From the NCBI RefSeq assembly GCF_016921195.1, contig NZ_JAFGYF010000011.1, forward strand, positions 55,067 to 119,066: DNA of 64,000 nt. The letters are read 5' to 3'. This document shows positions 1 through 9,525 of this stretch, piece by piece; the stretch's first letter is position 1, and every line of letters starts with the position of its first letter. Origin of the DNA: Cellulosimicrobium cellulans (GTDB taxonomy: Bacteria > Actinomycetota > Actinomycetes > Actinomycetales > Cellulomonadaceae). Below the pieces are notes generated by a model, which was given only the letters and a program-made list of their open reading frames with translations, was not told the DNA's origin and did not search any database. The translations under genes were made by a program, and so were the position numbers.

Positions 1-244
1 CCGGGTAGCCGGAGTGGTTGTAGGCCATCTTCTGCTCGCGCTTGTTGCCGCTCAGGGCGACCTTGCCGGCGTTGATGACGATGACGAAGTCACCGCCGTC
101 GACGTGCGGAGCGAAGGTCGGCTTGTGCTTGCCGCGCAGCAGGGTGGCCACGTGGCTGGCCAGGCGGCCCAGGACGACGTCGGTCGCGTCGATGACGTAC
201 CAGTCGCGCTGGACGTCGCCGGGCTTCGGGGTGTACGTACGCAC
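1..244 (-). CDS. rplM: 50S ribosomal protein L13, 5' part (runs off the window)
   Basis: This is the N-terminal 81 codons of L13, an early-assembly protein of the large subunit. The translation opens [20 protein letters not shown] from a GTG start and continues through the conserved [17 protein letters not shown] and GDFVIVINA blocks up to [10 protein letters not shown], where the window ends. rpsI normally follows and should lie just outside. A GAAGG sequence about 9 nt upstream is a plausible weak ribosome binding site. The 170-nt gap upstream (245-414) must hold its promoter, but I cannot place one. It contains a short inverted repeat, CGACAC-GG-GTGTCG, at 375-388. Confidence 0.96.
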   Translation of the reverse strand, partial: MRTYTPKPGDVQRDWYVIDATDVVLGRLASHVATLLRGKHKPTFAPHVDGGDFVIVINAGKVALSGNKREQKMAYNHSGYP

Positions 245-414
245 GGTCGTAGCCTTCGTTTCTGTCTCAGAATGTCATCTTCGGTCGCTGAAGCGTGCGG
301 CCGAGAGGGCAGGTCGTTGCGCGGCGGGCTCGGTCGGCACCCGCTCCTTGGCCGGCAGCGAGTGGGCGCGCTAGCGACACGGGTGTCGTGAGATGAGCAC
401 AACGACTCAACAGA

Positions 415-1359
415 CTACCCGCGCGGCAGGCCACCGGTCAAAGCGGCGGGGCTGGTGGGCAGGCCGGTGGCCGGGCGCTCGGCCACGCACGTCGCGCACC
501 GCGTCGAGCGCGGGACGTGCACGCAGTCCGGGCAGTACAGGCGCAGCGTCCGACAGCTCGGGTCGGCGCAGTTCTCGTACTTCGCCGTCGCCGCCCCGCA
601 CCCCGTGCACGCGCCGAGCGGCGTCGACCCCGGGCCGAGATCGACGTGCATGCGCTCGTCGAACACGTAGAGCGAGCCCTCCCACAGCCCCTGCGAGCCG
701 AACACCTCGCCGTACCGCACGACGCCGCCGTCGAGCTGGTACACCTCCTCGAAGCCGCGAGCGGTCAGGAGCGCGGACAGCACCTCGCACCGCACGCCCC
801 CGGTGCAGTAGGTGACGACCGGGCGCTGCTTGAGGTCGTCGTAGCGACCCGAGTCGATCTGGGCGACGAAGTCGCGCGTCGTGGCGACGTCCGGGACGAC
901 CGCTCCGCGGAACCTCCCGATCGCCGCCTCGAACGCGTTGCGGCCGTCGAACATCACGACGTCGTCGCCGCGCTCCGCCACGAGGTCGTGCAGGGCCTGC
1001 GGGCTGAGCCGCACCCCGCCCCCCACGACGCCGTGCTCGTCGACCCGGACCTCGTCGGGGACGCCGAACGCCACGAGCTCGGGGCGCACCTTGACGGACA
1101 GGCGGGGGAAGTCCCGACCCGTGCCGTCGGACCACTTGACGTCGATGTCCTCGAAGCCGGGGTACTGCCGGGTCGTCTTCACGTACTGCTTGAGGTCCTC
1201 GACCGTCCCGCCCAGCGTCGCGTTGATCCCGTGCTCCGCGACGATCACGCGCCCCGTGAGGTTCCACCGCTCCCCCAGCGCCCGCTGCCAGAGCTGCACC
1301 GCGCGCGGGTCGGGCAGCGGCGTGAAGGCGTAGAAGAGCACGATCTTGTGGACGGCCAT
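415..1359 (-). CDS. trhO: tRNA uridine(34) hydroxylase / rhodanese-like protein
   Basis: TrhO (YceA family) oxygenates U34 of certain tRNAs to 5-hydroxyuridine. The protein has the family layout. An N-terminal acylphosphatase-like part ([22 protein letters not shown]) comes first. A rhodanese domain follows, with the active-site loop CTGGVRCE. A cysteine-rich C-terminus (CTGCG, CPDC, CATC) probably binds zinc. I prefer the ATG start MAVHKI over a GTG two codons earlier, because the family usually begins there. It is 314 residues and intact. It lies just upstream of rplM on the same strand, and no terminator separates them clearly. Confidence 0.9.
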   Translation of the reverse strand: MAVHKIVLFYAFTPLPDPRAVQLWQRALGERWNLTGRVIVAEHGINATLGGTVEDLKQYVKTTRQYPGFEDIDVKWSDGTGRDFPRLSVKVRPELVAFGVPDEVRVDEHGVVGGGVRLSPQALHDLVAERGDDVVMFDGRNAFEAAIGRFRGAVVPDVATTRDFVAQIDSGRYDDLKQRPVVTYCTGGVRCEVLSALLTARGFEEVYQLDGGVVRYGEVFGSQGLWEGSLYVFDERMHVDLGPGSTPLGACTGCGAATAKYENCADPSCRTLRLYCPDCVHVPRSTRCATCVAERPATGLPTSPAALTGGLPRG

Positions 1360-1404
1360 GCCCACCAGGATAGGGACGGCGCGCCCCGCCCCGGGACGCG
1401 GCGG

Positions 1405-3108
1405 CTACCGCGCCCGCTGCACGCGCTCGACGTCCCAGACCGGCTCCGGCGCCTCGACGACCTCCCCGTCGCTGCGGAACACCAGGTAGCGGTCGAACCC
1501 GCGCGCGAACCACCGGTCGTGCGTCACCGCGAGCACCGTGCCCTGGAACGCCGCGAGACCGGCCTCGAGCGCCTCGGCCGAGTGCAGGTCGAGGTTGTCC
1601 GTCGGCTCGTCGAGCAGCAGGAGCGTCGCGCCGTCGAGCTCGAGCAGGAGGATCTGGAACCGCGCCTGCTGCCCTCCCGAGAGGGTCTCGAAGCGCTGCT
1701 CCGCCTGACCGACGAGCTCGTACCGGTCGAGTGCGCGGCTCGCGCCCTCGCGGCCCATCCCGGCCCGGTGCCCGTCGCCGCGGTGGAGGATCTCCAGGAG
1801 GGTCCTCCCGCGCAGCTCCGGGTGGTCGTGGTTCTGGGCGAACCAGCCCGGCCGCACGCGCGAGCCGAGCACCGCCCGACCGGTGTGCGCCACGGGGTCG
1901 GGCCGGACGCCGTCGGACGTCGCGGGGTCGGGCACCACCCCGGGCTCGGGGTCGCTCCCACCGGCGGCGAGGAGCCGCAGGAAGTGCGACTTGCCCGACC
2001 CGTTGGAGCCCAGCACCGCGACGCGCTCCCCGAAGAACACCTCGAGGTCGAACGGCTTCATGAGCCCCGTGAGCTCGAGCCCCTGGCACGTCACGGCCCG
2101 CTTCGCCGTGCGCCCGCCCGCGAGCCGCACGGTCACCCGCTGCTCGCGCGCGAGCACCTCCGGGGGGCCGGCCTCCTCGAACTTGCGCAGGCGCGTCTTC
2201 GCCGCCTGGTACCGGCTCGCGAGCCCGTCGTTGTAGGCGGCCTTGGTCTTGAGCGTCTGCACGAGCTCGCGCAGCTTGGCGTGCTCCTCGTCCCACCGCC
2301 GCGCGAGCTCCGCCAGGCGCTCCCGCCGGTCGGCGCGCGCCTGCGCGTAGGTCGCGAACCCGCCGCCGTGCACCCAGACCGTCCCGCCGCCCGGCGTCGG
2401 CTCGATCGTCGCGACCTGCGTCGCCGTGCGGGACAACAGCTCGCGGTCGTGCGAGACGTAGAGGACTGTCTTGGGCGACGCCACGAGCCGCTCCTCGAGC
2501 CAGCGCTTGGTCGGCACGTCGAGGTGGTTGTCCGGCTCGTCGAGCAGCAGCACCTCCTCCGGACCGCGCAGCAGCGCCGTCAGGGCCAGGCGCTTCTGCT
2601 CCCCGCCGGACAGCGTGCGCACGTCGCGCCACTGCGCCTTCTCGAACGGGACGGACAGGACCTCGTCGGTCACCTCGTCCCACGCCGTCTCGGCCTCGTA
2701 GCCCCCGACGTCGGCCCAGTCGACGAGCGCCTGCGCGTACCGGAGCTGGGCCGGCTCGTCGTCGACCGTCATGATGTCGTGCTCGGCCGCGGCGAGCTCG
2801 AGCGCCGCCTCCTTGACCGCGGCCGGCGCGAGCTCGACGAGCAGGTCGCGCACCGTGCGGTCGTCGTCGATGCGCCCCACGTCCTGCCGCATGACGCCGA
2901 GGCCGCCGCTGCGCACGACCGCCCCGCCGTGCGGCGCGACGTCGCCCGTGACGATGCGCAGCAGCGTCGACTTGCCGACGCCGTTCGGCCCGACGAGCGC
3001 GACCCGCGCGCCGTCCGCGACGCGCAGGCTCACGCCGTCGAGGAGCGTGCGCCCGTCGGGCAGGTGATACGTGACGTCGCTGAGGTCGAGGTGTCCCACG
3101 GGGTCCAT
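1405..3108 (-). CDS. ABC-F family ATP-binding protein (ribosome-associated)
   Basis: This is a soluble tandem ABC ATPase of 567 residues with no membrane segments, typical of ABC-F translation factors that bind the ribosomal E site. Domain 1 has Walker A GPNGVGKST, signature LSGGEQKR and Walker B LLLLDEPDNHLD. A charged linker of about 90 residues follows, and domain 2 has GSNGSGKS, LSGGQQAR and LLLLDEPTDNLD. Members range from housekeeping factors to antibiotic-protection proteins (macrolide, lincosamide, pleuromutilin). Nothing nearby points to a drug, and I cannot place it in a subfamily by eye. It begins ATG and stands alone between trhO and a DUF937 gene. Confidence 0.9.
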   Translation of the reverse strand: MDPVGHLDLSDVTYHLPDGRTLLDGVSLRVADGARVALVGPNGVGKSTLLRIVTGDVAPHGGAVVRSGGLGVMRQDVGRIDDDRTVRDLLVELAPAAVKEAALELAAAEHDIMTVDDEPAQLRYAQALVDWADVGGYEAETAWDEVTDEVLSVPFEKAQWRDVRTLSGGEQKRLALTALLRGPEEVLLLDEPDNHLDVPTKRWLEERLVASPKTVLYVSHDRELLSRTATQVATIEPTPGGGTVWVHGGGFATYAQARADRRERLAELARRWDEEHAKLRELVQTLKTKAAYNDGLASRYQAAKTRLRKFEEAGPPEVLAREQRVTVRLAGGRTAKRAVTCQGLELTGLMKPFDLEVFFGERVAVLGSNGSGKSHFLRLLAAGGSDPEPGVVPDPATSDGVRPDPVAHTGRAVLGSRVRPGWFAQNHDHPELRGRTLLEILHRGDGHRAGMGREGASRALDRYELVGQAEQRFETLSGGQQARFQILLLELDGATLLLLDEPTDNLDLHSAEALEAGLAAFQGTVLAVTHDRWFARGFDRYLVFRSDGEVVEAPEPVWDVERVQRAR

Positions 3109-3208
3109 GGTCCCCCGGGAGCGCCGCCCGGGTCACGCGCTTTGCACGACGACCCGCCCTGCCCGACGGCGCACGGTCCGGGAAGCCGGAGCGCGCCCGC
3201 GCGAGGGC

Positions 3209-3769
3209 TCAGCGCCGGCCGCCCCCGAGCAGGCCGCCGAGGCCGCCCAGCAGGTCTCCGAGGCCGCCGCCGGACGTTCCCGAGCCCCCGCCCAGCAGGC
3301 CCCCGAGCACGTCGCCCAGACCGCCGGTCGCGCTCTCCTGCTCCGCCGGCGAGGGCTCCGCACTGCCGCGCTTGCCCCCGAGCTGCTTCGCGAGGAACGC
3401 CAGCGCGATCGGCGCGAGCGCGGGCAGGACCTTCGACAGCAACCCTTGCTGCGTGCCCGTCGAGTCGGCGAGCTGCGCGACGACCGCCTCCTCGTTCGAC
3501 CCGAACACGTGCCGGACGATCTTCTCGCCGTCGGCCGTGTCCACGTCGTCGAGGTTCACCCCGCCCTCGACGAGCGACGGGTCGTGCTGCGTGAGGGCCT
3601 TGCCCAGCGACGCCGCGCCGGCGGGGTCCTGCGCGTTCGCCCGGAGACCACCCAGCAGGGCGGGGAGGGCCGCACCCACGGCCTGCTGCGCCGTCGCCTC
3701 GTCGACGCCGAGCCGACCGGCGAGCTGGTCGAGCGGGATGGTGGACAGGATGTCGTCGATGCCGGCCAT
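3209..3769 (-). CDS. DUF937 domain protein
   Basis: This is a 186-residue protein starting MAGIDDILSTIPLDQLAGRL, preceded by a GAGGA ribosome binding site, which is why I place the start here rather than 20 codons upstream. It matches the DUF937 family: paired helical repeats (LGVDEATAQQAVGAALPALL, and a second copy around VRHVFGSNEEAVVAQLAD), then a hydrophobic stretch near residues 125-145 and a Gly/Leu-rich tail (GGLLGGG repeats). The function of DUF937 is not established. It has no signal peptide. It is divergent from the DUF5709 gene, which starts 138 nt away. Confidence 0.8.
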   Translation of the reverse strand: MAGIDDILSTIPLDQLAGRLGVDEATAQQAVGAALPALLGGLRANAQDPAGAASLGKALTQHDPSLVEGGVNLDDVDTADGEKIVRHVFGSNEEAVVAQLADSTGTQQGLLSKVLPALAPIALAFLAKQLGGKRGSAEPSPAEQESATGGLGDVLGGLLGGGSGTSGGGLGDLLGGLGGLLGGGRR

Positions 3770-3906
3770 GAGGGTCCTCGGTTCTCGGGGTCGTTCGCGG
3801 GTGGCCGCGACGCACGCGACCCGTCCCACGGTATCGCCGGCGGAACGTCCGTGCAGGTCGGGCGGCAGATGCTGCGTCGGACCCGACGAGGTGCCACTGT
3901 GGACGC

Positions 3907-4308
3907 ATGAGCGAAGACACCACGGGGACCAGCCCCGACCCGGAGACCGGCGCCGAGGGCGACAACGACCAGCTCCAGGCCGAGGACACGCTGCTCGACC
4001 GCGGCGTGGACGACGTGCTCGACGAGGGCTACTCGCCTCCTGACCGCCCCCGCACGAACCACTTCGGCGAGACGCCGTGGGAGGAGGTGCACGGCGAGAC
4101 GCTCGACCAGCGCCTCGCCGAGGAGGAGCCCGAGGAGTGGGACCGCGACCCGCTCGAGCGATCGGACGACTCCCGCTCGGGCCGCCTCGTCGCGGACCCC
4201 GACGCGCTCGACGGGCGCCAGAACGACACCTACGCCGACGACGAGGGCATCTCCGGGGGCGCCGCGGGCGCCGAGGAGGCGGCCGTGCACGTCGTCGAGG
4301 AGCCCTGA
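3907..4308 (+). CDS. DUF5709 domain protein
   Basis: This is a 133-residue, very acidic, soluble protein. The pattern LLDRGVDDVLDEGYSPPDRP, then GETLDQRLAEEEPE, GRLVADPDA and GAEEAAVHVVEEP is the signature of DUF5709, an actinobacterial family of unknown function. There is no signal peptide or membrane helix. CACTGT ends six bases before the ATG and no Shine-Dalgarno sequence is visible, so it may be translated from a leaderless mRNA. It converges on truA, with only 25 nt between the stop codons. Confidence 0.82.
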   Translation: MSEDTTGTSPDPETGAEGDNDQLQAEDTLLDRGVDDVLDEGYSPPDRPRTNHFGETPWEEVHGETLDQRLAEEEPEEWDRDPLERSDDSRSGRLVADPDALDGRQNDTYADDEGISGGAAGAEEAAVHVVEEP

Positions 4309-4333
4309 GCGAGCCGCGACCCGGCCGTCCCGG

Positions 4334-5311
4334 TCAGGCGGCGCCCCCGTCCCAGACGTCCTCCTCGTTCCGGACGGCGCGGACGCGGTCGGCGCGTGCC
4401 GCGAGCTCGTCGTCCGGCGGGTAGGTGACCTCCTCGAGCACGAGCCCGTGGGCGGGGACGACGCCGGCCCCTGCGTCGCGACGGCGGCTCGCGAGGAGCT
4501 GCGCGGGCCAGTCGACCCCGCGCCGTCCCTCTCCGACCGCGAGCGACGCCCCGACGAGCGCGCGCACCATGTTGTGGCAGAACGCGTCCGCGCGGACGTG
4601 CGCGACGACGAGGCCCGCGTCGGGCCCGTCCGCAGGACGCGACCACGACAGGTGCTGGAGCTCGCGGATCGTCGTCGCGCCGGGACGCGGCTTGCAGAAC
4701 GCGGCGAAGTCGCGGACCCCGAGCAGCGGCCGCACGGCGGCGTCCATCGCGGCGACGTCGAGCGGGCGCCGGTTCCACAGGACCCACGCCCGCCGCAGCG
4801 GGTCGCGCCGCGCCGGGTCGTCCGCGACCCGGTACGTGTACGCGCGGTGGAGCGCGGAGAACCGCGCGTCGAAGCCCACGGGTGCGGGCGCCGCGCGGTG
4901 CACGACGACGTCCCCCGGGAGCACCCCGCCCAGCCGCGCGACGAGCGCGTCCCCGGGCGACCGATCGGAGCGACCGGGGAGAGCCTCCCACTGGTCCCGC
5001 GAGAGGTCGACGTGCGCGACCTGTCCGCGCGCGTGCACTCCCGCGTCGGTGCGCCCGGCGACGGTCAGGCGAGGCGCTGGGCCGCGCAGGAGGGTCGCGA
5101 GCCCGTCCTCGATGGACCCCTGGACGGTCCGCAGCGCCGGCTGGCGCGCCCAGCCGGCGAAGTCCGTCCCCTGGTAGGCGAGGTCGAGGCGCACGCGTAC
5201 GACGCCGTCGGGCGGCTCCTGCCGTCCGCTCGGCCCGGGGCCCGCGGCCGCCGCCGGCACGCCGAGGGCGGGGTCGTCGGTGCGTGCGTCGGGGGCAGGG
5301 GCGTCGCTCAC
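4334..5311 (-). CDS. truA: tRNA pseudouridine synthase A
   Basis: TruA converts uridines 38-40 in the tRNA anticodon arm to pseudouridine. The catalytic aspartate lies in [37 protein letters not shown] and RDFAAFCK are further family blocks. The protein is 325 residues; actinobacterial TruA often carries a Pro/Ala-rich N-terminal extension like the 35 residues seen here. The start is GTG. truA usually follows rplQ directly, but here two unrelated genes intervene, and a TACGGT box 8 nt before the start suggests its own leaderless promoter. Confidence 0.95.
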   Translation of the reverse strand: MSDAPAPDARTDDPALGVPAAAAGPGPSGRQEPPDGVVRVRLDLAYQGTDFAGWARQPALRTVQGSIEDGLATLLRGPAPRLTVAGRTDAGVHARGQVAHVDLSRDQWEALPGRSDRSPGDALVARLGGVLPGDVVVHRAAPAPVGFDARFSALHRAYTYRVADDPARRDPLRRAWVLWNRRPLDVAAMDAAVRPLLGVRDFAAFCKPRPGATTIRELQHLSWSRPADGPDAGLVVAHVRADAFCHNMVRALVGASLAVGEGRRGVDWPAQLLASRRRDAGAGVVPAHGLVLEEVTYPPDDELAARADRVRAVRNEEDVWDGGAA

Positions 5312-5319
5312 GGGAGTTC

Positions 5320-5366
5320 ACCGTAGTCGCCCGGCCGTGCGGCGCGCGCGCCGCCGTGCCTACGCT
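5320..5366. promoter_or_regulatory. divergent leaderless promoters of truA and the ROK gene
   Basis: The 62-nt gap holds two -10-like boxes facing outward. TACGGT (minus strand, 5320-5325) ends 8 nt before the truA GTG. TACGCT (plus strand, 5361-5366) ends 7 nt before the ROK ATG. Neither gene has a Shine-Dalgarno sequence, so both mRNAs may start at the start codon, as is common in actinobacteria. No clear -35 boxes are visible. Confidence 0.45.
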
Positions 5367-5373
5367 GCCGCCC

Positions 5374-6144
5374 ATGACCGGCGACCGCGCAGACGTCCGC
5401 ACCCTCGCCGTGGACTGCGGCGGCGGCGGCATCAAGGCGAACGTGCTCGACGCGTCGGGCACCGCGCACGCCGCCGCCGTCCGCGTGCCGACGCCCTACC
5501 CCCTGCCGCCCGGGCTGCTCGTCGAGACGATCGCCGAGATCGCCGCCACGCTGCCCCCGGCCGACCGGGTCACCGTCGGCATGCCCGGCATGATCCGGCG
5601 CGGCGTCGTCGTGCACACGCCGCACTACGTCACCCGCAGCGGCCCGCGCTCGCGCGTGGACCCGGATCTCCTCGAGGCATGGACGAGCTTCGACGTCCAG
5701 GCCGCGGTGGCCGCGCGCCTCGGCGTGCCCGCCCTCGTCCTCAACGACGCCGAGGTGCACGGCGCGGGCGTCGTCGCGGCGTCCGGGCTGGAGCTCGTGC
5801 TGACCCTCGGGACGGGGCTGGGCTCTGCGCTGTTCCACGGTGGTCGGCTCGCGCCGCACCTCGAGTGGTCGCGCGCCCCGGTGCGCCGTGGGACGACGTA
5901 CGACGAGTACGTCGGCGAGCCCGAGCGGCGGCGGCTCGGCAACGGGCTGTGGTCGCGGCGCGTCCTCGCGGTCGTCGAGGGCCTGCGGCCCGTCTTCTGG
6001 TGGGACCGGCTCTACCTGGGTGGCGGGAACTCGCGCCAGATCACCCCGAGCGTCCTCGACCGCCTCGGCGACGACGTCGTCGTCGTGCCGAACTCCGCGG
6101 CGCTCGTCGGCGGGGCGCGCGCGTGGGACCTGCCGCCCGCCTGA
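5374..6144 (+). CDS. ROK family protein, polyphosphate-glucokinase-like
   Basis: This is a 256-residue protein of the ROK/ASKHA sugar-kinase fold. The phosphate-1 loop is AVDCGGGGIKANVLD, the phosphate-2 region is LTLGTGLGSALFHGG, and LVLNDAEVHGAG carries the likely catalytic aspartate. LYLGGGNSRQI matches the adenosine loop. The zinc motif of ROK repressors is absent, and there is no DNA-binding domain, so it is an enzyme. Length and the GTGLGSAL block resemble actinobacterial polyphosphate/ATP glucokinase (PpgK), but the substrate cannot be fixed by reading. It converges on an alpha/beta hydrolase, with stops 5 nt apart. Confidence 0.8.
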   Translation: MTGDRADVRTLAVDCGGGGIKANVLDASGTAHAAAVRVPTPYPLPPGLLVETIAEIAATLPPADRVTVGMPGMIRRGVVVHTPHYVTRSGPRSRVDPDLLEAWTSFDVQAAVAARLGVPALVLNDAEVHGAGVVAASGLELVLTLGTGLGSALFHGGRLAPHLEWSRAPVRRGTTYDEYVGEPERRRLGNGLWSRRVLAVVEGLRPVFWWDRLYLGGGNSRQITPSVLDRLGDDVVVVPNSAALVGGARAWDLPPA

Positions 6145-6149
6145 CCGCC

Positions 6150-6926
6150 TCAGCGCGCGACGGTGCGACGCGGCGCGACGGCGCGGTGGGCGTCGAGCAG
6201 GACCCGGTTGAACGCGACCGGTGCGTCGAGGCTCACGAGGTGCCGGGCGCCCGGGACCACCACGAGCCGAGCAGGCGCTCCCCCGCGCCGGGCCGCCTCG
6301 ACGAAACCGCGCTCGCCGAGCCGGAAGTGGTCCCACCGGCCGTTGACCAGCCAGACGGGCGAGTCCGTGGCGGCGAGGGCCGTCGCGGGGTCGACCGCCT
6401 CGACCTCCCGCAGGATCGCGCTCATCACGTCGAGCGCGAAGCCGCCCGCCGCGAGGTCGGCCGCGGCCTGGGGCGTCAGCGCCCGGTCGACGAGCGCCTG
6501 GTTCAGCCCCGCTCCGCCGTCGGGCAGCCGCTCGATGCCGCGCGCGACGAGGAGCCAGCCCCCGCGCAGCCGCGTGGTGGGCGGGGTCGAGCACGCGGCG
6601 GCCACGAGGCCGACGACGCGCTCGGGGTGCCGCGCCCTGGTCTCGATCGCGACGTAGCCGCCCAGCGACAGACCGACGACGAGCGCGCGGCCGCCCACGT
6701 CGTCGATCCCCGACACGACCGCCCCCACGGCACCGTCCAGCGTGAACGTCTCGCCGCGCCGCGCGCCGTGCCCCGGCAGGTCCACGGCGAGCGCGTCGAC
6801 CCCCGCGCGGCGCATGGCGGCGAGCTGGTCGCGCCACATCGACCGCGACGTGCGCGAGCCGTGGACGAGGACGACGGGCGGCCACGCCGCCCGCCCGGTA
6901 CCGGCGGAGGTGTCGCGAGTGGGCAC
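6150..6926 (-). CDS. alpha/beta-fold hydrolase
   Basis: This is a 258-residue soluble alpha/beta hydrolase. The oxyanion HG motif is VVLVHGSRTS. The nucleophile elbow GLSLGG carries the catalytic serine. LAVDLPGHGAR follows strand 4. The catalytic histidine is in GARHLVSLD, and an aspartate around NGRWDHF is the likely acid. The substrate is unknown; sequences of this sort are annotated as esterases, haloperoxidase-like or MenH-like hydrolases without distinction. It begins 118 nt downstream of a strong terminator that insulates it from rplQ. Confidence 0.82.
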   Translation of the reverse strand: MPTRDTSAGTGRAAWPPVVLVHGSRTSRSMWRDQLAAMRRAGVDALAVDLPGHGARRGETFTLDGAVGAVVSGIDDVGGRALVVGLSLGGYVAIETRARHPERVVGLVAAACSTPPTTRLRGGWLLVARGIERLPDGGAGLNQALVDRALTPQAAADLAAGGFALDVMSAILREVEAVDPATALAATDSPVWLVNGRWDHFRLGERGFVEAARRGGAPARLVVVPGARHLVSLDAPVAFNRVLLDAHRAVAPRRTVAR

Positions 6927-7043
6927 CCGTCGACCCTAGGCCGCGGCGCGGTCGTGCGCTCGGCCGGAGGTCCGCCGTCGGGCGCCCGCACTCCCCGATC
7001 TGCACCGCGTCGCCCGGCGCCGGGGACAGCGCGTCCCCCGGAA

Positions 7044-7085
7044 CGCCGCAGGGCCCGGAACCGTACGGTTCCGGGCCCTGCGGCG
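7044..7085 (-). terminator. terminator of the secY-rplQ unit (perfect palindrome)
   Basis: This is a perfect 42-bp palindrome with 21-nt arms (CGCCGCAGGGCCCGGAACCG...) lying 38 nt beyond the rplQ stop. It has no U-tract, which is usual for GC-rich actinobacterial intrinsic terminators. Being symmetrical, it would fold identically on either strand. Confidence 0.85.
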
Positions 7086-7123
7086 TGGAGTCCCGGAGGA
7101 CTCCGCGAGTCGATCGAGGAGGC

Positions 7124-7696
7124 TCAGGCCTCCTTCTTCTCCTCGGTCGCGTCCTCGACGGGCGCGTCCTGGACGTCCTCGGCGGGAGCGTCCTCGACGG
7201 GCGCGTCCTCGACGGGCGCGTCCTCGACGGGCGCGTCCTCGACCGCGTCGGCCTTCGTGGCCGGCTTGTCCGCCTTCTTCTTGCTCGCCTTCTCCGCGGC
7301 CTTCTCCGCCTCGCGGACGACGGCCTGCTTGGGGCTGACGGGCTCGGTCACGAGCTCGATCACCGCGAGGGGCGCGTTGTCGCCCTTGCGCGTGCCGACC
7401 TTCGTGATGCGCGTGTAGCCACCCTCACGCTCCGCCATCTGCGGGGCGATCTCGGTGAACAGCGTGTGCACCACGGACTTGTCGCGCACGACGCGCAGGA
7501 CGCGACGACGCGCGTGCAGGTCGCCGCGCTTGGCGAACGTGATGAGGCGCTCGGCCACCGGGCGCAGGCGCTTCGCCTTGGTCTCGGTGGTCGTGATGCG
7601 GCCGTGCTCGAAGAGCTGGGTGGACAGGTTCGCGAGCATCAGACGCTCGTGAGCCGGTCCGCTGCCGAGCCGGGGGCCCTTGGCGGGGGTAGGCAT
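7124..7696 (-). CDS. rplQ: 50S ribosomal protein L17 with acidic tail
   Basis: L17 sits by the exit of the peptide tunnel. Residues 1-120 are the conserved core ([40 protein letters not shown]). The final 70 residues form an Ala/Glu/Asp/Lys tail with EDAPV pentapeptides, encoded by tandem 15-bp DNA repeats. Such tails are common in actinobacterial L17 and are expected to be disordered. At 190 residues it is about 60-70 longer than E. coli L17. It is the last gene of its operon, 74 nt after rpoA. Confidence 0.97.
   Translation of the reverse strand: MPTPAKGPRLGSGPAHERLMLANLSTQLFEHGRITTTETKAKRLRPVAERLITFAKRGDLHARRRVLRVVRDKSVVHTLFTEIAPQMAEREGGYTRITKVGTRKGDNAPLAVIELVTEPVSPKQAVVREAEKAAEKASKKKADKPATKADAVEDAPVEDAPVEDAPVEDAPAEDVQDAPVEDATEEKKEA
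7191..7245. repeat. tandem 15-bp repeats encoding EDAPV units in rplQ
   Basis: There are three perfect head-to-tail copies of TCCTCGACGGGCGCG (7191-7235), then a partial copy. Degenerate copies lie at about 7150-7190. The unit is in frame and encodes the EDAPV pentapeptide of the L17 tail. The array could change length by slippage without shifting the frame. Confidence 0.9.
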
Positions 7697-7770
7697 GGGA
7701 TGTGCTCCTTGGGAAGTGATCGCGCCGCAGGTGCGGACCCGGACGCGCTGAGGTGTCTAGAGCCGCAGGC

Positions 7771-8790
7771 TCAGTACTGCTGCTCGGTGTCCGAGAACGT
7801 CGCCTCGTCGTCGTCGCCGTCGTAGTACGCGGCGGCCGACGGGTCGAAGTCGAGCGGCGAGTCCTTGAGGGACAGGCCGAGCTCGGCGAGCTTCTCCTTC
7901 ACCTCGTTGATGGACTTCGCACCGAAGTTGCGGATGTCCAGCAGGTCCGCCTCGCTGCGTGCGACGAGCTCGCCCACCTGGTGGATGCCCTCGCGCTTGA
8001 GGCAGTTGTACGAGCGGATCGTGAGGTTGAGCTCCTCGATCGGCAGCGCCAGGTCCGCGGCGAGCGCCGCGTCCGTCGGCGACGGGCCGATCTCGATGCC
8101 CTCGGCCTCGACGTTGAGCTCACGGGCCAGGCCGAAGAGCTCCACCAGCGTCTTGCCCGCCGACGCGAGCGCGTCGCGCGGCGAGATCGCCGGCTTCGTC
8201 TCGACGTCCACGACCAGCTTGTCGAAGTCCGTGCGCTGCTCGACACGCGTCGCCTCGACCTTGTAGGTCACCTTGAGGACCGGCGAGTAGATCGAGTCGA
8301 CCGGGATGCGCCCGATCTCGGCGTCGAACGACTTGTTCTGCGAGGCCGAGACGTACCCACGGCCGCGCTCGACGGTGAGCTCGATCTCGAGCTTGCCCTT
8401 GTCGTTGAGCGTGGCGATGTGCAGCTCGGGGTTGTGGACCTCCACGCCCGCGGGCGGGACGATGTCCGCCGCGGTGACCGCACCAGCACCCTGCTTGCGC
8501 AGGTACATCACGACGGGCTCGTCGTTCTCCGAGGAGACGACGAGGTTCTTGATGTTGAGGATGACCTCGGTGACGTCCTCCTTCACACCCGGCACGGTGG
8601 TGAACTCGTGGAGCACACCGTCGATGCGGATGGAGGTGACCGCCGCGCCCGGGATGGACGACAGCAGCGTGCGACGCAGCGAGTTGCCGAGCGTGTAGCC
8701 GAAGCCCGGCTCCAGCGGCTCGATGGAGAAGCGCGAGCGGTTCTCCGAGATGACCTCTTCGGTCAAGGTGGGGCGCTGTGCGATCAGCAC
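7771..8790 (-). CDS. rpoA: DNA-directed RNA polymerase subunit alpha
   Basis: The alpha dimer nucleates RNA polymerase assembly, and its C-terminal domain contacts UP elements and activators. The start is GTG ([13 protein letters not shown]), preceded by AAAGGA; upstream codons in frame are not conserved. The N-terminal domain includes [20 protein letters not shown]. The C-terminal domain includes [17 protein letters not shown] and [18 protein letters not shown]. An acidic tail ends the 339-residue protein. It is transcribed between rpsK and rplQ as in other bacteria. Confidence 0.98.
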   Translation of the reverse strand: MLIAQRPTLTEEVISENRSRFSIEPLEPGFGYTLGNSLRRTLLSSIPGAAVTSIRIDGVLHEFTTVPGVKEDVTEVILNIKNLVVSSENDEPVVMYLRKQGAGAVTAADIVPPAGVEVHNPELHIATLNDKGKLEIELTVERGRGYVSASQNKSFDAEIGRIPVDSIYSPVLKVTYKVEATRVEQRTDFDKLVVDVETKPAISPRDALASAGKTLVELFGLARELNVEAEGIEIGPSPTDAALAADLALPIEELNLTIRSYNCLKREGIHQVGELVARSEADLLDIRNFGAKSINEVKEKLAELGLSLKDSPLDFDPSAAAYYDGDDDEATFSDTEQQY

Positions 8791-8943
8791 TGGTGGTTTC
8801 CTTTCGGTGAGCGTCCGCCATATGACGCTGCACGGTTCAAGGCGAGGTGCGCGCCTGCGGCACGCGGCCCCGGCCGGGACTCTGTCCACCCGGTCGGGAA
8901 GGGAGCGTCGGCCCCGTCAGGAGGCGGCTGCCCCGTGACGGGC

Positions 8944-8991
8944 GCCGTCGACGGGCTCGGCCGGTCGGTGACCGGGCGGCCCGTCGACGGC
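8944..8991 (-). terminator. hairpin between rpsK and rpoA
   Basis: Perfect 13-nt arms, GCCGTCGACGGGC and its complement, enclose 22 nt just after the rpsK stop. It could be a partial terminator or an RNA processing/stability element that sets rpoA expression relative to the ribosomal genes. Confidence 0.5.
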
Positions 8992-9007
8992 ACGCCGACG
9001 ACGAGGG

Positions 9008-9412
9008 TCAGACGCGACGACGCTTGGGCGGGCGGCACCCGTTGTGCGCCTGCGGCGTGACGTCCTGGATCGAGCCGACCTCGAGGCCGGCCGACTGCAG
9101 CGAGCGGATCGCCGTCTCGCGACCCGAGCCCGGGCCCTTGACGAAGACGTCGACCTTCTTCATGCCGTGCTCCTGCGCCTTGCGAGCAGCGGCCTCGGCC
9201 GCGAGGCCGGCGGCGAAGGGGGTCGACTTGCGGGAGCCCTTGAAGCCGACGTCGCCGCCGGAGGCCCACGCGATCACGGCACCCGACGGGTCCGTGATCG
9301 ACACGATCGTGTTGTTGAACGTGCTCTTGATGTGCGCCTGGCCGGCGGGGACGTTCTTCTTGTCCTTGCGGCGAGGCTTGCGCCCAGCGGCGGCGCGAGT
9401 CTTGGGAGGCAT
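9008..9412 (-). CDS. rpsK: 30S ribosomal protein S11
   Basis: S11 lines the 30S platform and helps shape the E-site mRNA cleft. The 134-residue protein begins [20 protein letters not shown] and contains the conserved [26 protein letters not shown] and [17 protein letters not shown] blocks. Length and sequence are normal. It lies between rpsM and rpoA. Confidence 0.98.
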   Translation of the reverse strand: MPPKTRAAAGRKPRRKDKKNVPAGQAHIKSTFNNTIVSITDPSGAVIAWASGGDVGFKGSRKSTPFAAGLAAEAAARKAQEHGMKKVDVFVKGPGSGRETAIRSLQSAGLEVGSIQDVTPQAHNGCRPPKRRRV

Positions 9413-9525
9413 CTTTCGTTTCTCTCCTGGTCTGAGGTGGTCTGACCGCGGGGATCTCCGACCGGGACGACGTGGACCGTGCGGCCGACGTCAGCACCCG
9501 AGCGGGGCCCGCCCTGCGGACTGGC

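Noticed and set aside
1405..3108. Calling the ABC-F gene an antibiotic-resistance gene
   Set aside because: ABC-F proteins include many housekeeping members; nothing in the sequence or neighbourhood supports a drug target.
407..3594. Very long open frames across trhO and the ABC-F gene on both strands
   Set aside because: Arg/Ala-rich shadows of recognised genes; no conserved motif in either.
7150..7250. 15-bp tandem repeats considered as a regulatory array
   Set aside because: They lie inside rplQ and encode EDAPV peptides in frame.
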